Shown: one piece after another, positions 17,747-27,111 of the stretch
How positions within the stretch are numbered: the stretch's first letter is position 1
Layout of the letters: each line of letters opens with the position of its first letter
Notes under the pieces: generated by a model
Databases searched by the model: none
What the model was told of the DNA's origin: nothing
What the model saw: only the letters and a program-made list of their open reading frames with translations
Origin: Anaerolineales bacterium
GTDB lineage: Bacteria > Chloroflexota > Anaerolineae > 4572-78 > J111
DNA: 64,000 nt
Assembly (NCBI GenBank): GCA_015075185.1
Contig: JABTUW010000007.1
Coordinates: 344,384-408,383 of the forward strand
Direction of reading: 5' to 3'
Translations under genes and position numbers: made by a program

Positions 17747-19030
17747 TCAATGAGGGGCATACAACGTTGCGGCGTGACCAACGCCTAAAAAACCGGCGCT
17801 GATCATAACCGAGCGAATGACTGCTTCGCCTAACAGCCGAGGTGAAGCCAACCCCTGCGCAGCGATTTGCTGCTTCAAAGCTAGCATCATCAGGGTGATC
17901 AAAGCGATTAACTCGTTACCTCTACCACTCCAAATCCGAGTTTGCCGTTTCATCACGACCCCGGCGGCGTGTCTGCCCTGGCTTTGGCGCTGAGTTTCAA
18001 CATAACGCCGCAAATTATTTACGACGATCCTGGCATCCGCGCCTGCCCCCCGTAGAGTTGCTGAAGCCGCATTGCGCTGTCTCGGCAAGCCGACGTAATA
18101 CAATCCCGGCACGCTTGTACTGGCGCCCCGGCGTTGCAGGGCGCGTCCGGCCTGGTCCAACGCGCCCAGTTCAGCTAAATAGGGCAGGTGCGGGCGATAG
18201 CCGGTCGCAAAGAGGACGGTATCCACTTTTTCATGGCAGCCATCACTCCAGATAAGGCCGTCTTCGGTGAAGCGCTCGAACATGGGCCGGTGGTCAGGCT
18301 GGCCCGAAGCAATGGCGCTGCGATAGGCTCCGGTGTCGAAGACCGGCACGCTCTGCTCGTCCAACCACTGCGCTCGATCAAGGCCGGTCAGATTTAACCA
18401 AAAGTGAATATCCTTTCCAAGCACTCGCTGGGGCAGATAGCGAATCGGGTGGCGTGTGGCCAGAGTGACTCGCGCCACTTGAGCCAACTCTACCCCAATT
18501 TGCACGGCAGCGTTGCCCCCACCGACAACCACGACGCGCTGCCCACGAAAGGGTTCCGGTCGGCGATATTTTGCCGCGTGGAAGAGCTGGCCGCGATAGT
18601 GGGCCTGGTCGGGAAGGTTAGGGATATACGGCTGGCCGAAAAAGCCGGTAGCGGCGACAATCGTCCTGGCCCGGTAGCAGCCTTTGTCGCCGGTTAGCAC
18701 CCGAAAGAACCGGCCCGAACGCTCAACCTTGATCACGCGCGCTCCGGTTACAACCGGCAAAGCAAAATGGGCGGCATAACCGTGCAGATAAGCCACTGCC
18801 TCGTCTCGCCGGGGATAACGATCCGGTTGGCCGGGAAAAGGCAGGCCGGGCAGGGACGAATAACGAGCGGGTGAATTGAGCGATAAGCTGTCGTAGAAAT
18901 GGGGCCAGGAACCGCCCGGCTGGTCACTGGCTTCGAGGATCACAAAACGCAGTCCGGCCTTTTGCAGATAATAGCCGGCGGCCAGTCCGGCCTGGCCTGC
19001 GCCGATGACAAGAGTATCATACATAACCAT
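17747..19030 (-). CDS. FAD-dependent oxidoreductase, flavin monooxygenase-like
   Basis: The protein of about 427 residues has an FAD Rossmann motif at its start (LVIGAGQAGLAAGYYLQKAG) and a second dinucleotide motif (VVVVGGGNAAVQIGVELAQV) for NADPH. Between them lies the ATGFFGQPYIPNLP region, typical of flavin-containing monooxygenases such as CzcO-type proteins. Likely role is NADPH-dependent oxygenation or reduction of a small molecule; the substrate is unknown. The last 80 residues are a hydrophobic tail after the catalytic fold. ATG 19030 follows GGGAGAGAAAAG; a TTG at 19090 overlapping the upstream STAS stop is a weaker choice. Confidence 0.8.
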   Translation of the reverse strand: MVMYDTLVIGAGQAGLAAGYYLQKAGLRFVILEASDQPGGSWPHFYDSLSLNSPARYSSLPGLPFPGQPDRYPRRDEAVAYLHGYAAHFALPVVTGARVIKVERSGRFFRVLTGDKGCYRARTIVAATGFFGQPYIPNLPDQAHYRGQLFHAAKYRRPEPFRGQRVVVVGGGNAAVQIGVELAQVARVTLATRHPIRYLPQRVLGKDIHFWLNLTGLDRAQWLDEQSVPVFDTGAYRSAIASGQPDHRPMFERFTEDGLIWSDGCHEKVDTVLFATGYRPHLPYLAELGALDQAGRALQRRGASTSVPGLYYVGLPRQRNAASATLRGAGADARIVVNNLRRYVETQRQSQGRHAAGVVMKRQTRIWSGRGNELIALITLMMLALKQQIAAQGLASPRLLGEAVIRSVMISAGFLGVGHAATLYAPH

Positions 19031-19086
19031 CTTTTCTCTCCCGAGCATGGGTCTGAAGCAATTTAAAGCATGCCGCTTTACCCAAC

Positions 19087-19476
19087 TCAAACCTTCTCAA
19101 ATTGAAAAGGAGGTTCCATTTCCAGAAAGGAGGCGGGTTCAGACCAGCCGGTTTCTGAGGATAGAATAGGCATGTAGTGGTTCAGGCCGGCTAGTTGAAA
19201 CAATTCGGCGTGAAAAGAGCACAGCCCATAGGCCATCAGGGTACGCGAGTTTTGCCGCGCTCGTGCCAGCAGGCTGATGAGCAGAGCAATGCCGCCGCTA
19301 TTGATGTAATTCACCCCGGCGAAATTAAAAAAGATAACGCTAAAGTTCTGGCTTTCCAGGGCTGTATAAGCTGCGTTAAGCGCCTCCATAGCTTGAGCAG
19401 TCAGGTCACCGCACAAATTAATGGTCGCCCAACCGAGAAGCTGATGTTCAATGGTTTCAAAATGTTGGATGGTCAT
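19087..19476 (-). CDS. STAS-domain protein
   Basis: This 129-residue protein has the STAS fold signature VNYINSGGIALLISLLARAR, with Ser in the phosphorylation position. It is more diverged than the two STAS genes at 16.5-17.2 kb, and has an extra C-terminal tail (SFLEMEPPFQFEKV). It overlaps the SnoaL-like gene by about 20 bp, so the two are translated from one message. It may be another client of the phosphatase/kinase encoded 3 kb away (inference). Confidence 0.8.
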   Translation of the reverse strand: MTIQHFETIEHQLLGWATINLCGDLTAQAMEALNAAYTALESQNFSVIFFNFAGVNYINSGGIALLISLLARARQNSRTLMAYGLCSFHAELFQLAGLNHYMPILSSETGWSEPASFLEMEPPFQFEKV

Positions 19477-19903
19477 TTTTTCCCCCTTCCAATGGGATGC
19501 TGATTTGCTGCAAAATGCCCAGGATATCTATCTCCTGCCATAAGTCGGCAATCTTGCCCTCGGCCAGGCGGAAGATGTCAATCCCTTTCAGCCTGATCCA
19601 CTGGCCGGTCGCCGGGATACCCATGAACTCGCCGGTGTGTCGGCCCATGCTTGACCAGCGGACCACCATCTTGTCCCCATTACAGATCACCTCGTGAGCT
19701 TTGATCGGTGTGGTCTCGCTAAAGCTGGCCGCCAGCATGCCGATAAATTTTTTGTAACCGGCCCGGCCGTTCAGACCGGACGGCAGGTCATGACCAACAA
19801 AACCTTCGGCTAAATGTTGGTCAATTGCACTGATATTCATTTTTCCAACGCTAAAAACTTCATCATAGAAGCGCCGGATAACGGCTTCGTTTTTTTCTGA
19901 CAT
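19457..19903 (-). CDS. SnoaL-like polyketide cyclase / ester cyclase family protein
   Basis: This 148-residue protein fits the SnoaL/NTF2-like family: NEAVIRRFYDEVFSVG at the start, HDLPSGLNGRAGYKKFI, and GRHTGEFMGIPATGQWI in the core. Such proteins form a cone-shaped barrel and often bind or isomerise small hydrophobic molecules; most bacterial members have no known substrate. AAGGAG lies six bases before ATG 19903. The gene is divergent from the large BTAD regulator. Confidence 0.85.
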   Translation of the reverse strand: MSEKNEAVIRRFYDEVFSVGKMNISAIDQHLAEGFVGHDLPSGLNGRAGYKKFIGMLAASFSETTPIKAHEVICNGDKMVVRWSSMGRHTGEFMGIPATGQWIRLKGIDIFRLAEGKIADLWQEIDILGILQQISIPLEGGKNDHPTF

Positions 19904-19981
19904 CGTCACCTCCTTCGTGTATAATGGGGGGGTCTGTTCATCATCTTAACAAGCAGTATAAATATTGAGCGTGGAAAAAAC

Positions 19982-22900
19982 GTGGAAAAAAGCGTGGAAA
20001 AGGAAATAGGTGAAAAAACTAATCGGCTGCACCTGGCGTGGTTGGGTACACCGCTGGTCAGTTATGCGGAGCAACCCGTCATGTTTCGTACTCGCAAAGC
20101 CCTGGCCTTACTCATCTATCTGACCACCGAAGTCGGCCCCCACAGCCGCGAGAAACTGACTACTCTCTTTTGGCCGGAGAGCGACACGGCCAGGGGACGG
20201 GGTATGCTGCGCACCACCCTGGCCCATCTGCGCGAGGTCATGGACACCTTTGATACACTCTACCTTCTGGTAGAGCCGCAAACCCTCGGCTTTGATTTCC
20301 AGAGCAATTTTGAGCTTGACCTGCACACGCTTCAGGCGGCCCTTGAGATTACTCAGCGGCAGCCCAGCCCGGCGGAACGAAAGGAAGCCATTAGCCACCT
20401 GCAAGTGGCCGCCAGCCGCTATCGGGGTGATTTCCTGGAAGGATTCTCCCTGGCCGACACGCCCACCTTCGACGACTGGGTCAGCTTGCAGCGGGAAGTC
20501 TGGCACAATCGGATGAATCTGATCTTTGACGCCCTCTCCCAATTGCAATTTGAACATGGTGATCTGCCGGGCGGGATTGAAACGGCGACGCGCTGGAAGG
20601 TCCACGATCCCTATGGGGAGGCCGCTCCGCAGCGCCTCATGCAGCTTTATTTTGCCGATGGGAATCGCAGCGCCGCCCTCCAGGTCTACGAGGCTTACAG
20701 CCAGATGCTGGCCGCTGAATTCGGGGCCAAGCCGGCTCCTGAAATTGAGCATCTGGCGGCGCGGATTCGGACCAGAGTGCAACCCCGGCGACTCCCCGAA
20801 CATGGTCCGCCTGCCCTGGTCTCCCTTGATATCAGCTTTGTGGGCCGCGTCGAGGAATTCAAGCGCCTGATGACCACTTACCACCTGGCCAGCAGTGGGC
20901 AAACCCAGGTGGTAATTTTGGCCGGAGAGGCTGGTATCGGTAAGACTCGTCTGGCGACAGAGTTTCTGCACTGGGCTACCGCGCAGGGCGCCGACGTGTT
21001 GTCGGGTCGTGCCTTTGAGACGGGAGGTGAGTTACCCTATCAGCCTCTGGCTCAACTCCTGCGCCAACATCTGGACCAGGAAAAAGCCCCAGTCGATCTC
21101 CTCTCCGAGACCTGGTTAGCCGAGTTGAGCCGGCTTTTGCCCGAACTGCGGGATCGTTACCCTGACTTACCGCCACTCCAGCAGGATGAAGGCACGGCTC
21201 GAGGTCGCCTGTTAGAAGCTATCACCCGTTTGGGACGGGCACTGGCCGACCGGGCGCCGCTGCTGCTCTTTATTGACGATATTCAGTGGGCTGATACCGC
21301 TTCGCTGGATGCTTTGCACTATGCCGTATCGAGATGGGTAGAGTATAAGTCTCCTGTTTTGGTACTCCTCTGTGCCCGTGACACCCTATTAGTGACCAAA
21401 ACCGACGCTCAGTACTGGCTCACCGGCCTCAAAGCGAAAGTGGCCGTCACCCAATTGGCGCTGGCTCCCTTGACCGGTGAAGATACCCTGGCTCTGGTCG
21501 CCTCGCTGGAGGCCGGACAAACAGTCATCAGCCACACCGCCCGAGTCGCTGCTGAGGATATGTCATCTGAAACCCAACCCTCTCCGCCAAAATTCAGCGC
21601 CTTTGCCCAGGCCCTCTTTACCGAAACGGGTGGGCAGCCGCTTTATCTGGTCGAGACGATCAAAGCCTTGCTGGAACAGAAGGTCTTGATCCCGTACCAC
21701 ACGACCGAAGGCGCCCAGCGTCTGCAATGGAGCACCCTGGCCGGCGAAGCCAGTGGGCGTTTCCCGCTGCCTCGTATCATCCCCACCGGTATTCGCGAGG
21801 CAATTTTGGACCGGCTGTCCCGGCTGACTCCCGCGGCGGCGGCCATGCTCACCGCTGCTGCCGTGCTGGGTCAAGCCGCCAGCTTCAGGCAGCTCGCCGA
21901 GATGTCCGGGATAAATGAAATGACAAGCTTAGACGCACTGGAAGAATTAATCGCCAAACGCCTGCTGCTGGACACAAACCATGCCGACCAGCCTTACCTG
22001 ATTGCCCATGACCGAATTCGTGATGTGGTTTATGCGGAAACCAGCGCTCCTCGCAAACAGGTGCTTCACCGCCGTGCGGTAACGACGCTCCAGGGGACAG
22101 CCCCGGCTCGTCTGGCTTATCACGCGCTGGCGGCAGGGATGAATGAGGAAGCTTTTCACTACAGCCTGGCTGCCGGCGATATGGCGCTCCACCTTTTTGC
22201 GGCCAGTGAAGCTGCGACTCACTATGAGAATGCCCGCAAGTTAGTGGTTGCCGCATCACCGCCCCCATTTGAGATCGCTGCCTGCCAGCATCTATACACC
22301 AGTTTAGGCCGGGCGTTGGAATTGAATGCTCAATTTGAGCAAGCATGGGCTGTCTACGAAGAAATGGGTGCCGTCGCCCGGCAGCTCGATGCACCGGCCA
22401 TGAAGCTGGCCGCCCTGATGGTCCAGGCCACGCTTCGGTCTATACCCTCTCAATCATTTAATCCGAGCGAGGGGCAAGTCCTGGCAGAACAAGCCCTGAT
22501 TCTGGCCCGCGAATTGGGTGACTCGGCGGCTGAGGTAAAAATCTTATGGAATCTATTGAACCTCTACCGCCCCTCCAGCAAAATAGCCCAAGCCATCGCT
22601 TGTGGCGAACAAGCCCTGGCCCTGGCTCGTGAGCTCAACTTACGGGAGCAGATGGCTTTCATCTTGAACGATTTGGCACTACCCTATTGGTTCAGTGGCC
22701 ACCTGGACCGGGCCCGGGAGTCCCTGCATGAAGCTAGCGTCCTGTGGCGAGAATTGAGCAACTTGCCGATGCTGACCGATAGCCTCGCCGGGTTGGCTGG
22801 CCTGGCTGTTGATACGGGCGACTATGATCTGGCCCTGACTTATTCAGAGGAAGCCTTCCAAATCAGCCAAGCTATCGCTAATTTATGGGGACAATCTTAC

Positions 22901-23668
22901 AGTAAGCTTTCCGTCGGTTACATCTATTGGGATCGCGGCCAACCGGACCAGGCCATTACTGTCATGCAGGAATGTCTGCGTCTGGGTGACTTGGCTAACT
23001 ACCTCACTCCCCAGGTTGGCGTACGCGCCGACATGGCGGCTATCTACGGGGGTCTAGGCGCTATTGAACGCGGCCTCGAAACAGCCCGCCAAGCCCTCAC
23101 CATCGCCGAAACCCAAATGCCAAACTTTCGACCTTACGTCCTGAGCAAACTGGCTCAGCTCTATCTCCAGCAAGACAATCTTAGCGAGGTTGAAGCCGTT
23201 GTTGAGCAGGGAAAAATAGATCCTAACCGGGAAACCCTTCCTTACTATTTCCAGCCTGTTATCCTCACCGAGGTTGAATTGGCGCTAAAGCAAGGTCGCT
23301 ATGAGCACGGGTTGGCCTCGGTTGATGACTTACTGGCGACCCTAAATCAATTTGGCCTGCGGATATTTATTCCAGAGGCGCTCTATCTGCGTGGACAAAC
23401 CTTAGTGGCTATGGGGCAAACTGAGGCAGCCCGTGAGACCCTGCTAGAAGCCCAGGCTGAAGCCGAGGCCCTCGGTTCGCGCCGGATGTTATGGCAAATC
23501 CTGTTTGCCCTCAGCCAGCTTGAAAGGGACCTGGCTAAAGCCACACAGTGGCGCCGACAGGCCCAAGAAATTGTGGCCTATATCATCGCTAATGTCAGTG
23601 ATCCTGACCTGCGGACTTCATTTCTCAGGCTGCCGAAGGTTCAGGAGGTACTCGACAGCTCAAGCTAG
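19982..23668 (+). CDS. BTAD-domain transcriptional activator with AAA/STAND ATPase and TPR repeats
   Basis: This 1228-residue regulator begins with a winged-helix DNA-binding part (about 15-100, FRTRKALALLIYLTTEVG) and a bacterial transcriptional activation domain (about 105-255). A STAND-type ATPase follows at about 285-620, with Walker A LAGEAGIGKTRLA and Walker B LLLFIDDIQWADTA. The rest (about 700-1215) is helical TPR-like repeats that usually sense a ligand or partner. It probably acts as an ATP-dependent activator. The start region contains three near-copies of GTGGAAAA, so the exact start (GTG 19982 or another GTG) is uncertain. Its 3' end overlaps the convergent isomerase gene by 9 bp. 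Confidence 0.9.
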   Translation: MEKSVEKEIGEKTNRLHLAWLGTPLVSYAEQPVMFRTRKALALLIYLTTEVGPHSREKLTTLFWPESDTARGRGMLRTTLAHLREVMDTFDTLYLLVEPQTLGFDFQSNFELDLHTLQAALEITQRQPSPAERKEAISHLQVAASRYRGDFLEGFSLADTPTFDDWVSLQREVWHNRMNLIFDALSQLQFEHGDLPGGIETATRWKVHDPYGEAAPQRLMQLYFADGNRSAALQVYEAYSQMLAAEFGAKPAPEIEHLAARIRTRVQPRRLPEHGPPALVSLDISFVGRVEEFKRLMTTYHLASSGQTQVVILAGEAGIGKTRLATEFLHWATAQGADVLSGRAFETGGELPYQPLAQLLRQHLDQEKAPVDLLSETWLAELSRLLPELRDRYPDLPPLQQDEGTARGRLLEAITRLGRALADRAPLLLFIDDIQWADTASLDALHYAVSRWVEYKSPVLVLLCARDTLLVTKTDAQYWLTGLKAKVAVTQLALAPLTGEDTLALVASLEAGQTVISHTARVAAEDMSSETQPSPPKFSAFAQALFTETGGQPLYLVETIKALLEQKVLIPYHTTEGAQRLQWSTLAGEASGRFPLPRIIPTGIREAILDRLSRLTPAAAAMLTAAAVLGQAASFRQLAEMSGINEMTSLDALEELIAKRLLLDTNHADQPYLIAHDRIRDVVYAETSAPRKQVLHRRAVTTLQGTAPARLAYHALAAGMNEEAFHYSLAAGDMALHLFAASEAATHYENARKLVVAASPPPFEIAACQHLYTSLGRALELNAQFEQAWAVYEEMGAVARQLDAPAMKLAALMVQATLRSIPSQSFNPSEGQVLAEQALILARELGDSAAEVKILWNLLNLYRPSSKIAQAIACGEQALALARELNLREQMAFILNDLALPYWFSGHLDRARESLHEASVLWRELSNLPMLTDSLAGLAGLAVDTGDYDLALTYSEEAFQISQAIANLWGQSYSKLSVGYIYWDRGQPDQAITVMQECLRLGDLANYLTPQVGVRADMAAIYGGLGAIERGLETARQALTIAETQMPNFRPYVLSKLAQLYLQQDNLSEVEAVVEQGKIDPNRETLPYYFQPVILTEVELALKQGRYEHGLASVDDLLATLNQFGLRIFIPEALYLRGQTLVAMGQTEAARETLLEAQAEAEALGSRRMLWQILFALSQLERDLAKATQWRRQAQEIVAYIIANVSDPDLRTSFLRLPKVQEVLDSSS

Positions 23669-24415
23669 CATGCGGCGCAAATTATCCAGACTAATCCGTA
23701 AACTCTCAAACGGGTCGCCTGGGCACGCATCCTGCTCTACCAGATACCACTTCACGCCAACGGCGTTGGCTGCGGCAAAGATGCCCGGCCAATCCAAGAC
23801 TCCTGTGCCCACTTCGGCAAAAGTAACGGGCTGGGTGGCGGTCATATCCTTCAGGTGTAGCAGCGGGACCCGGCCAGGCCAGCGGCGCATATACGCCGCC
23901 GGGTCTTCGCCGCCAAATTTTAGCCAGTAGGTGTCCACTTCAAGCTGGAGGTTCGCTGGATTGCTCTCTTCAAGCAGAATATCGAGGGCGTACTTGCCGT
24001 TAAATCGAACCAGCTCAAAATCGTGATGGTGGTAGCACAGTTGCAGCCCGCTGGCCCGGCATGTCGCGCCAATGCGGTTTAACTCGGCCCCCAGGGCGCG
24101 ATAATCAGCTTCATTCCCGCGCTGCTCCGGCGGCAGCCAGGGACAAATTAAAAATTTGATCCCCACCGCCAGGTAGTAATCTATCTCACGGGCTAAATTT
24201 TGGCGCAAATCGGCCAGCGGGACATGAGCGCTGATACCTTTCAAGTTCAGTTCGTTAAGGGTTTGGGCTAATTCAGCGGCCGTTAGGCCAAAGGTTCCGG
24301 CCAATTCGACACCGGCATAGCCCAACTCGGCCACTCGCCGCAACGCGCCGCGTAAATCTTGCGCCGCAGCCTGGCGCACGGTATACATTTGAGCCACAAG
24401 GGGTATTTGAGTCAT
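23660..24415 (-). CDS. Sugar phosphate isomerase/epimerase family protein (TIM barrel)
   Basis: This 251-residue AP-endonuclease-2-type TIM barrel has likely metal ligands in HHHDFE (about 130), LEVDTYW (about 160), LLHLKDM (about 185) and YLVEQD (about 225). The family includes inosose dehydratases and sugar epimerases; nothing here fixes the substrate. A terminator separates it from clpC, so it is expressed separately or from read-through. Confidence 0.85.
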   Translation of the reverse strand: MTQIPLVAQMYTVRQAAAQDLRGALRRVAELGYAGVELAGTFGLTAAELAQTLNELNLKGISAHVPLADLRQNLAREIDYYLAVGIKFLICPWLPPEQRGNEADYRALGAELNRIGATCRASGLQLCYHHHDFELVRFNGKYALDILLEESNPANLQLEVDTYWLKFGGEDPAAYMRRWPGRVPLLHLKDMTATQPVTFAEVGTGVLDWPGIFAAANAVGVKWYLVEQDACPGDPFESLRISLDNLRRMLA

Positions 24416-24436
24416 CCTATCTCCTGTTTCATAAAA

Positions 24437-24465
24437 AACAGGCCCTACATTATGTAGGGCCTGTT
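24437..24465 (-). terminator. Rho-independent terminator after clpC
   Basis: AAACAGGCCCTACAT pairs perfectly with ATGTAGGGCCTGTTT, followed on the minus strand by a run of T. It lies about 70 bp past the clpC stop. Confidence 0.9.
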
Positions 24466-24535
24466 TGATTTTCTAAGATCACATTATCTTATCTCGTCAG
24501 CCACCTGTCGAAGAGTCTGCCGCCGGTGGTCCGTT

Positions 24536-27010
24536 CTAAACCACCGGGGCTGAGAGGGTTTCGGTTTGCTCTTTATTGCCGGCTTGCAAGATTTTGAACA
24601 CAATCTTGCCATCCTCGACGTCTGCCTGAACCGTATCGCCCAGCGCAAAGTCACCGGCCAAAATGCCTTCGGACAGGGCATCTTCAACTTTTGCCTGGAT
24701 GACCCGGCGCAACGGCCGCGCTCCGAAGTCGGGGTCATAACCTTCTTCGGCAATCAGCCGTTTGACGGCGTCGGTGACCTCCAGGTTCAATTCTTGTTCC
24801 TTCAACCGTTCTTGCACCAGATTGAGCAGCAGGTCCACAATTTGGGTGATTTCTTCGCGGCTCAAGGCGCGGAAGATGATGGTGCCATCCAGCCGGTTGC
24901 GGAACTCGGGCCGGAACATGCGCTCCATCTCGCTGACAACCTTTTTACGCATCTTTTGATAGGCGGTATCTTCGGTTACCTGATCTTCTCTTTTGACCCC
25001 AAAGCCCAGACTGGTTTCACGCTTAATCAAATCTGCGCCGACGTTGGAGGTCAAGATCAGGATGGTATTGCGGAAGTTGACCTTTTTGCCTTTGGCATCG
25101 CTCAGGTTGCCGTCTTCCATGATTTGCAGCAGGGTGTTGAATGCCTCCGGGTGTGCTTTTTCAATTTCGTCAAACAAGATAACGCTGTAGGGCCGGCGGC
25201 GGACCGCCTCGGTGAGCTGGCCGCCTTCCTCGTAGCCGACATAGCCCGGTGGTGAACCGACCAGGCGGGCCACGTTGTGCCGTTCCATGAACTCGCTCAT
25301 GTCGAGCTTGATCAGGGCATCTTCACTGCCGAACATAAATTCAGCCAGGGCTTTTGCCAGTTCCGTTTTGCCAACGCCGGTTGGTCCCAGGAAGATAAAA
25401 GTTCCGATGGGTCGTTTGGGGTCCTTAAGGCCGGCGCGGGCGCGGCGAACCGCTTTGGAAATGGCTTCGATGGCTTCATTTTGCCCAACCACACGCTTGT
25501 GCAGGGCGGCTTCCATTTGCAGCAGCCGCTCCTTCTCCTCGGTTGCCAGGCGGCGCACCGGGATGCCGGTCCACATGGAAACGACCTCGGCAATATCCTC
25601 TTCCATCACCTTCGGTTTTTCCAGGGTCGGTTCTTCAAAATCCAGGTCAAGGTCGTCCAGGGAGTCGGTTAAATCCTCCGCACCTCGTATCCGCATCACG
25701 TCGTCAAAACGCGACGGCTCGCGTTCAGAAGGCAGGTCACGCATCTCGACAACCTTATCCGTCAGTTCTGAGGCGAAAGGTATCTTGTAAAGGCGTACCC
25801 GGGCCGAGGCTTCATCAATCAAGTCAATGGCCTTATCCGGCATAAATCGGTCGGGGACATAACGGGCCGCCAGGTGAGCTGCGGCAAAAAGCGCTTCGTC
25901 GGTAATTTCCAGGTTATGATGCGCTTCGTAGCGGCTGCGGATGCCTTTGAGGATCTCGATGGTTTCCTCGATGGTCGGTTCGTCCACCATGACCGATTGG
26001 AAGCGGCGTTCCAGAGCGGCATCGCCTTCGATATTTTTGCGATATTCGTCCAGGGTCGTCGCGCCGATACACTGCAACTCGCCGCGGGCCAGGGCCGGCT
26101 TGAGAATATTGGCGGCGTCCACCGAACTGCCGGCGGAGCCAGCGCCAACCAGCATGTGCAGCTCGTCAATAAACAGAATCGCGCCCGATTCTTTGATTTC
26201 CTCGATGACTCGCTTCAGCCGCTCCTCAAACTGGCCGCGATACATCGTCCCGGCCACCAGTGAGCCGACATCCAGCATAACCACGCGCTTGCCCAGCAGG
26301 GTGTCCGGGGCCTGGTTGTTGACAATGCGCTGGGCCAAACCTTCCACAATCGCAGTTTTACCAACCCCAGGCTCGCCGATGAGCGCCGGGTTATTTTTTG
26401 TTCGCCGCGAGAGAATTTGAATAACTCGCTCAATTTCATTTTGACGGCCCACGACCGGGTCTAACTTACCGGCTTCCGCCTGAGCGGTCAGGTCGGTGCC
26501 AAGCTGGTCAACCAGGGGGGTGCCTTTAGATTCGCGGTTGGGCGTTGAGGTAGCGGATTGAGCGGAGCTTTCCATCATCACCCGCGCCGTTTGCGAGCGA
26601 ACTTTATCCAGGCCCACGCCCAGGCCCTTGAGCACGTCTACCGCCACGCCTTCACCCGCCCGGACCAGGCCGAGCAGGAGGTGTTCGGTGCCGATATAAT
26701 GATGCCCCAGCCGCCGGGCTTCATCCACGGCCAGTTCAATGACCCGTTTGGTGCGTGGGGTCAGGCTCAACTTGCCGTACATCGCTCGCTGGCCCCGGCC
26801 TACAGTGCGTTCCACCCGCTCGCGGACTTGCTTGGGATCAACGCCCAGGTCGCGGAGAACTCTCACCGCTACGCCGTTTTCTTCACGAACCAGTCCTAAC
26901 AAAAGGTGTTCGGTGCCGATGTAATTGTGATTGAGACGTTGAGCTTCTTCTTGAGCCAGGGTTAAAACTCGGCGTGCTCGTTTAGTAAAACGATCAAATT
27001 TGTCAGCCAT
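24536..27010 (-). CDS. clpC: ATP-dependent Clp protease ATPase ClpC
   Basis: This 824-residue AAA+ unfoldase has the Clp N-domain repeat (about 1-145). The first ATPase domain has GEPGVGKTAIVEG and LFIDELHMLVGAG. The middle helical region (about 400-470) is followed by the second ATPase domain, with GPTGVGKTELAKALAEF and FDEIEKAHPEAF. The ClpB-D2-small C-terminal region is present (RPLRRVIQAKVEDALSEG). With ClpP it degrades misfolded proteins. A ClpP-binding IGF/LGF-type loop can be read as SLGFGVK (about 670). No ctsR or mcsAB genes are adjacent, unlike in Firmicutes. Confidence 0.96.
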   Translation of the reverse strand: MADKFDRFTKRARRVLTLAQEEAQRLNHNYIGTEHLLLGLVREENGVAVRVLRDLGVDPKQVRERVERTVGRGQRAMYGKLSLTPRTKRVIELAVDEARRLGHHYIGTEHLLLGLVRAGEGVAVDVLKGLGVGLDKVRSQTARVMMESSAQSATSTPNRESKGTPLVDQLGTDLTAQAEAGKLDPVVGRQNEIERVIQILSRRTKNNPALIGEPGVGKTAIVEGLAQRIVNNQAPDTLLGKRVVMLDVGSLVAGTMYRGQFEERLKRVIEEIKESGAILFIDELHMLVGAGSAGSSVDAANILKPALARGELQCIGATTLDEYRKNIEGDAALERRFQSVMVDEPTIEETIEILKGIRSRYEAHHNLEITDEALFAAAHLAARYVPDRFMPDKAIDLIDEASARVRLYKIPFASELTDKVVEMRDLPSEREPSRFDDVMRIRGAEDLTDSLDDLDLDFEEPTLEKPKVMEEDIAEVVSMWTGIPVRRLATEEKERLLQMEAALHKRVVGQNEAIEAISKAVRRARAGLKDPKRPIGTFIFLGPTGVGKTELAKALAEFMFGSEDALIKLDMSEFMERHNVARLVGSPPGYVGYEEGGQLTEAVRRRPYSVILFDEIEKAHPEAFNTLLQIMEDGNLSDAKGKKVNFRNTILILTSNVGADLIKRETSLGFGVKREDQVTEDTAYQKMRKKVVSEMERMFRPEFRNRLDGTIIFRALSREEITQIVDLLLNLVQERLKEQELNLEVTDAVKRLIAEEGYDPDFGARPLRRVIQAKVEDALSEGILAGDFALGDTVQADVEDGKIVFKILQAGNKEQTETLSAPVV

Positions 27011-27085
27011 GTAATTAATTCCTTAATGAGTCCTGCTTGAAACTTTGGTAATACTGTTAAATTATAACGAAAGCGATTTAGACAA

Positions 27086-27110
27086 ATCGGGAAACAGAGC
27101 TTTTCCCGAT
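27086..27110 (-). terminator. Likely terminator after rpsA
   Basis: ATCGGGAAA and TTTCCCGAT form a 9-bp stem with a 7-base loop, starting directly after the rpsA stop, with TTTGTCT after it on the minus strand. The T run is short, so the call is moderate. Confidence 0.6.
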
Positions 27111-27111
27111 T